Shown here: positions 63,481 through 64,000 of the stretch, piece by piece
Layout of the letters: every line of letters begins with the position of its first letter
How positions within the stretch are numbered: the first letter of the stretch is position 1
Assembly: GCA_964457925.1 (NCBI GenBank)
Contig: CAYWGH010000012.1
Coordinates: 1 to 64,000 of the forward strand
Length of the DNA: 64,000 bases
From: Coneutiohabitans sp964457925
Lineage (GTDB): Bacteria > Zhuqueibacterota > Zhuqueibacteria > Zhuqueibacterales > Zhuqueibacteraceae
Reading direction: 5' to 3'
The notes under the pieces: model-generated
Databases searched by the model: none
What the model saw: the letters and a program-made list of their open reading frames with translations, nothing else
Told to the model about the DNA's origin: nothing
Program-made: the position numbers and the translations under genes

Positions 63481-64000
63481 ATGATCACCTCCCTCCTGCG
63501 CGGCACTGTCAGCATTCCTGAAGCGACAACAATTCTCCCACCCTCCTCGACCAAAATTATGGATGACGCCATCGCCGTTCTGCAAGGACATAAACAGCAA
63601 TGGGCCAGACTCGAGATCGCGAAGCGCATTGCAATCATCGAAAAGCTGCTCGTGGATTACGCTGCGATTGCCGAATCCTGGGTGGCAGCGGCAAATCAAG
63701 CGAAAGGGGTTGCTCCAGACAGTATAACGGCCGGCGAAGAATGGCTCGGCGGGCCGTTGTGCATCAACCGCAATTTGCGCATGCTGCGACAATCGCTGCG
63801 CGACATTCAACGGCAAGGCCGCCCAGCTCTTGCCGGCGCCGCAAGAGTTTTACCCAACGGCCAGGTTGCCGCGCCGGTAATGCCGCAGGATTTTTATGAA
63901 CGCCTTTTGTATAGCGGAATCTCTGCGGAAGTCTGGATGCAGCCCGGCGTCAAGCTGGAAAGTCTGGCTGCAACGCAAGCCCTCGCCTATCACTCTCCCG
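63481..64000 (+). CDS. Aldehyde dehydrogenase-like protein, C-terminus cut by window edge
   Basis: The ATG follows GAGG by eight bases, and the frame remains open to the end (173 residues seen). The N-terminal region (MDDAIAVLQGHKQQWARLEI, then EEWLGGP and YSGISAEVWMQPGV) resembles the extended N-terminus of long aldehyde dehydrogenases found in several phyla. The NAD-binding motif and catalytic Cys lie beyond the window, so the assignment is provisional. It lies 147 bases after selB on the same strand. Confidence 0.6.
   Translation, partial: MITSLLRGTVSIPEATTILPPSSTKIMDDAIAVLQGHKQQWARLEIAKRIAIIEKLLVDYAAIAESWVAAANQAKGVAPDSITAGEEWLGGPLCINRNLRMLRQSLRDIQRQGRPALAGAARVLPNGQVAAPVMPQDFYERLLYSGISAEVWMQPGVKLESLAATQALAYHSP

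Overview
The window is about 55% GC and has the coding style of a diderm bacterium from an under-cultured lineage. Three proteins point to the KSB1 / Calditrichaeota / Ignavibacteria side of the FCB group. One secreted protein ends in a FlgD-like sorting domain with an NYPNPFNP motif (near 52340). Two proteins are of the GWxTD type (2668-3930 and 54809-57085). TonB/TolQ/ExbD and RND systems confirm an outer membrane. The phylum assignment is inference from domain content; there is no rRNA gene and I recognised no tRNA gene.

Layout. 1-2205 (minus) is a type IIG restriction-modification enzyme cut by the window edge. 2668-9154 holds a GWxTD protein, a homocysteine methyltransferase/MTHFR fusion, a HEAT-repeat membrane protein, a YhhN protein and a conserved-looking small protein. 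9202-12489 is a zinc ribbon/nucleotide cyclase/ATPase/TPR protein. 12701-17826 (plus) holds an acyl-CoA ligase, an EF-G-like GTPase, a HIT hydrolase and an M50 protease. A nitrilase-type amidohydrolase and a very large hybrid histidine kinase follow on the minus strand. 23151-29246 is an envelope region: a coiled-coil protein, an OmpA-family-like protein ending in a RodZ-like domain, an OmpA protein with calcium-binding repeats, small membrane proteins and a DUF937 protein. 29623-33260 is a CHAT protease with TPRs plus a small membrane protein. 33333-35711 is mnmA with a cysteine desulfurase, a tRNA 2-thiolation pair. 36165-44446 is an adaptor plus two RND pumps.

44711-46888 is an operon whose last gene is selD. 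It reads through an in-frame UGA that takes the place of the catalytic Cys, so SelD itself is a predicted selenoprotein. The matching elongation factor gene selB lies at 61426-63333. Together they indicate a working selenocysteine system, although selA and tRNA-Sec are not in the window. 47313-52613 is a 1766-residue secreted nuclease/adhesin. Then come an HD-domain protein, rsgA, the second GWxTD protein, an NAD(P)-binding oxidoreductase, a TonB-like/TolQ/ExbD/ExbD energy-transduction operon, selB, and the start of an aldehyde dehydrogenase-like gene running off the right edge.

The observations I would check first are the UGA-containing selD with its candidate SECIS hairpin; the heptanucleotide, G-quadruplex-capable arrays lying exactly at the stop codons of two distant minus-strand genes; the RND pump with about 200 extra membrane-rich residues; the OmpA-like/RodZ-like fusion; a small ORF or sRNA with its own terminator opposite the cysteine desulfurase promoter; and a long hairpin between tolQ and exbD. 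No CRISPR array, insertion sequence or prophage was seen.
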